A stretch of DNA of 5,871 nt from Desulfuromonadales bacterium (GTDB taxonomy: Bacteria > Desulfobacterota > Desulfuromonadia > Desulfuromonadales > BM103), in contig JAOUDB010000178.1 in assembly GCA_029859485.1 (NCBI GenBank), forward strand, positions 1-5,871, in the 5' to 3' direction. The first letter of the stretch is position 1, and each line of letters begins with the position of its first letter. Below are positions 5,358 to 5,871 of the stretch, one piece after another. The notes beneath the pieces are model-generated. The model was not told the DNA's origin and searched no databases. It worked only from the letters and a program-made list of their open reading frames with translations. Made by a program: the position numbers and the translations under genes.

Positions 5358-5825
5358 TCATAGCCGGTAAGTCATAAGCAGTGCATCTTCTCCATCGGGG
5401 TAATAAGAGGGGCGAGTCCCGTCGATGGTAAAACCGAAACGCTCGTAAAGCGTTATGGCAGGATTATTGGTAACACGAACCTCAAGGCAGACAGACGTTA
5501 AACCCTGTTCCTGGCTCCGGGCGATGGCGTGGGCTAAAAGCTTGACCGCGATTCCCTGTCGACGCATTTGCGGCAAGGTCGCCAGATTCTGGATCTGCAA
5601 TTCTCCGGCAATCAGCCAACTGCACAAAAAACCCGCCAACTGCTCCCCGTGCCAGTAGAGGTCGATCGTTGCAACCCTGGACTCAAGCTCATCAACAAAA
5701 TGCTGCTCACTCCAGGGTTCAGACTGACTGGCACACTCGATTTGATGCACGGCAGCAAGGTCCTCATGCTGCATCGGCACTATTCTGTCGCCGTCGGGTA
5801 AAACTTGTGATTGTCCAGGTTGCAT
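5358..5825 (-). CDS. rimI: Ribosomal protein bS18 alanine N-acetyltransferase RimI
   Basis: RimI is a cytoplasmic GNAT enzyme that transfers acetyl from acetyl-CoA to the N-terminal alanine of ribosomal protein bS18. The 155-residue protein has the normal length and layout: PWSEQHF near 37-43, strand 4 with ELQIQNLAT (75-83), the acetyl-CoA pyrophosphate loop RRQGIA (88-93), EVRVTN (115-120), ALYERFGF-type helix 123-132, and a C-terminal YYPDGEDALLM (141-151). Glu115 in LEVR and Tyr127 in LYERFGF line up with the catalytic Glu and Tyr of Salmonella RimI, so it should be active. I chose the ATG at 5825 because it forms TGATG with the stop of a possible upstream gene. A TTG one codon earlier (5828) is also possible and would sit at better spacing (9 rather than 12 bases) from GGGGGA at 5843-5838. 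Related GNAT enzymes are the alternative, but the RimI-specific motifs make this call strong. Confidence 0.9.
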   Translation of the reverse strand: MQPGQSQVLPDGDRIVPMQHEDLAAVHQIECASQSEPWSEQHFVDELESRVATIDLYWHGEQLAGFLCSWLIAGELQIQNLATLPQMRRQGIAVKLLAHAIARSQEQGLTSVCLEVRVTNNPAITLYERFGFTIDGTRPSYYPDGEDALLMTYRL

Positions 5826-5871
5826 CAAGATCCATGGTCCCCCAACGCCATAGCCGCAAAGGAGAGAACAA
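5825..5871 (-). CDS. Possible C-terminal tail of an unidentified upstream gene
   Basis: A minus-strand frame enters from the window edge and reads VLSFAAMALGDHGS before a TGA at 5827-5825, which overlaps the rimI ATG as TGATG. The same junction type joins pyrK and pyrD. About 15 open codons could occur by chance and the peptide is not diagnostic. In many bacteria tsaB precedes rimI, but I cannot recognise TsaB from this end. Confidence 0.35.
   Translation of the reverse strand, partial: VLSFAAMALGDHGS

Overview
The window is a compact stretch of bacterial chromosome in which every supported gene is on the minus strand, so transcription runs from high to low coordinates. In that order it holds the possible tail of an unidentified gene, rimI (ribosomal protein alanine acetyltransferase), pyrK and pyrD (the two subunits of NAD-dependent dihydroorotate dehydrogenase), an 882-residue protein joining a DHH phosphoesterase, two CBS domains and a class II tRNA nucleotidyltransferase, and the first 29 codons of a site-2-type membrane metalloprotease. 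The four-domain architecture, the PyrD/PyrK sequences and the protease lying next to the nucleotidyltransferase resemble what I remember of the Desulfuromonadales/Geobacterales (Desulfobacterota, formerly Deltaproteobacteria). That assignment is an inference from memory; no search was run.

The coding content is mostly housekeeping. PyrK and PyrD overlap at TGATG and form one flavin/iron-sulfur enzyme of pyrimidine synthesis. RimI acetylates a ribosomal protein. The nucleotidyltransferase most likely adds the 3'-terminal A to tRNA, or both C and A, and carries an intact DHH hydrolase module and a CBS pair that could sense adenine nucleotides. I found no phage, transposase, CRISPR, toxin or defence genes, and no rRNA or tRNA genes.

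The less ordinary material is between the genes. The three main gaps (89-519, 3169-3387 and 5187-5357) each hold short-period repeats or inverted-repeat elements. A CAGGAT-type repeat and a period-10 CTGATAA repeat lie in 89-519. A 179-base element with about 33-base inverted ends sits between pyrD and the nucleotidyltransferase, with a second CAGGAT-type copy inside it. A GCAGAG-rich palindromic element lies between rimI and pyrK. These look like interspersed non-coding repeats that would be transcribed as structured RNA between co-oriented genes. They are the best candidates for follow-up. I do not see a convincing new multi-gene system.
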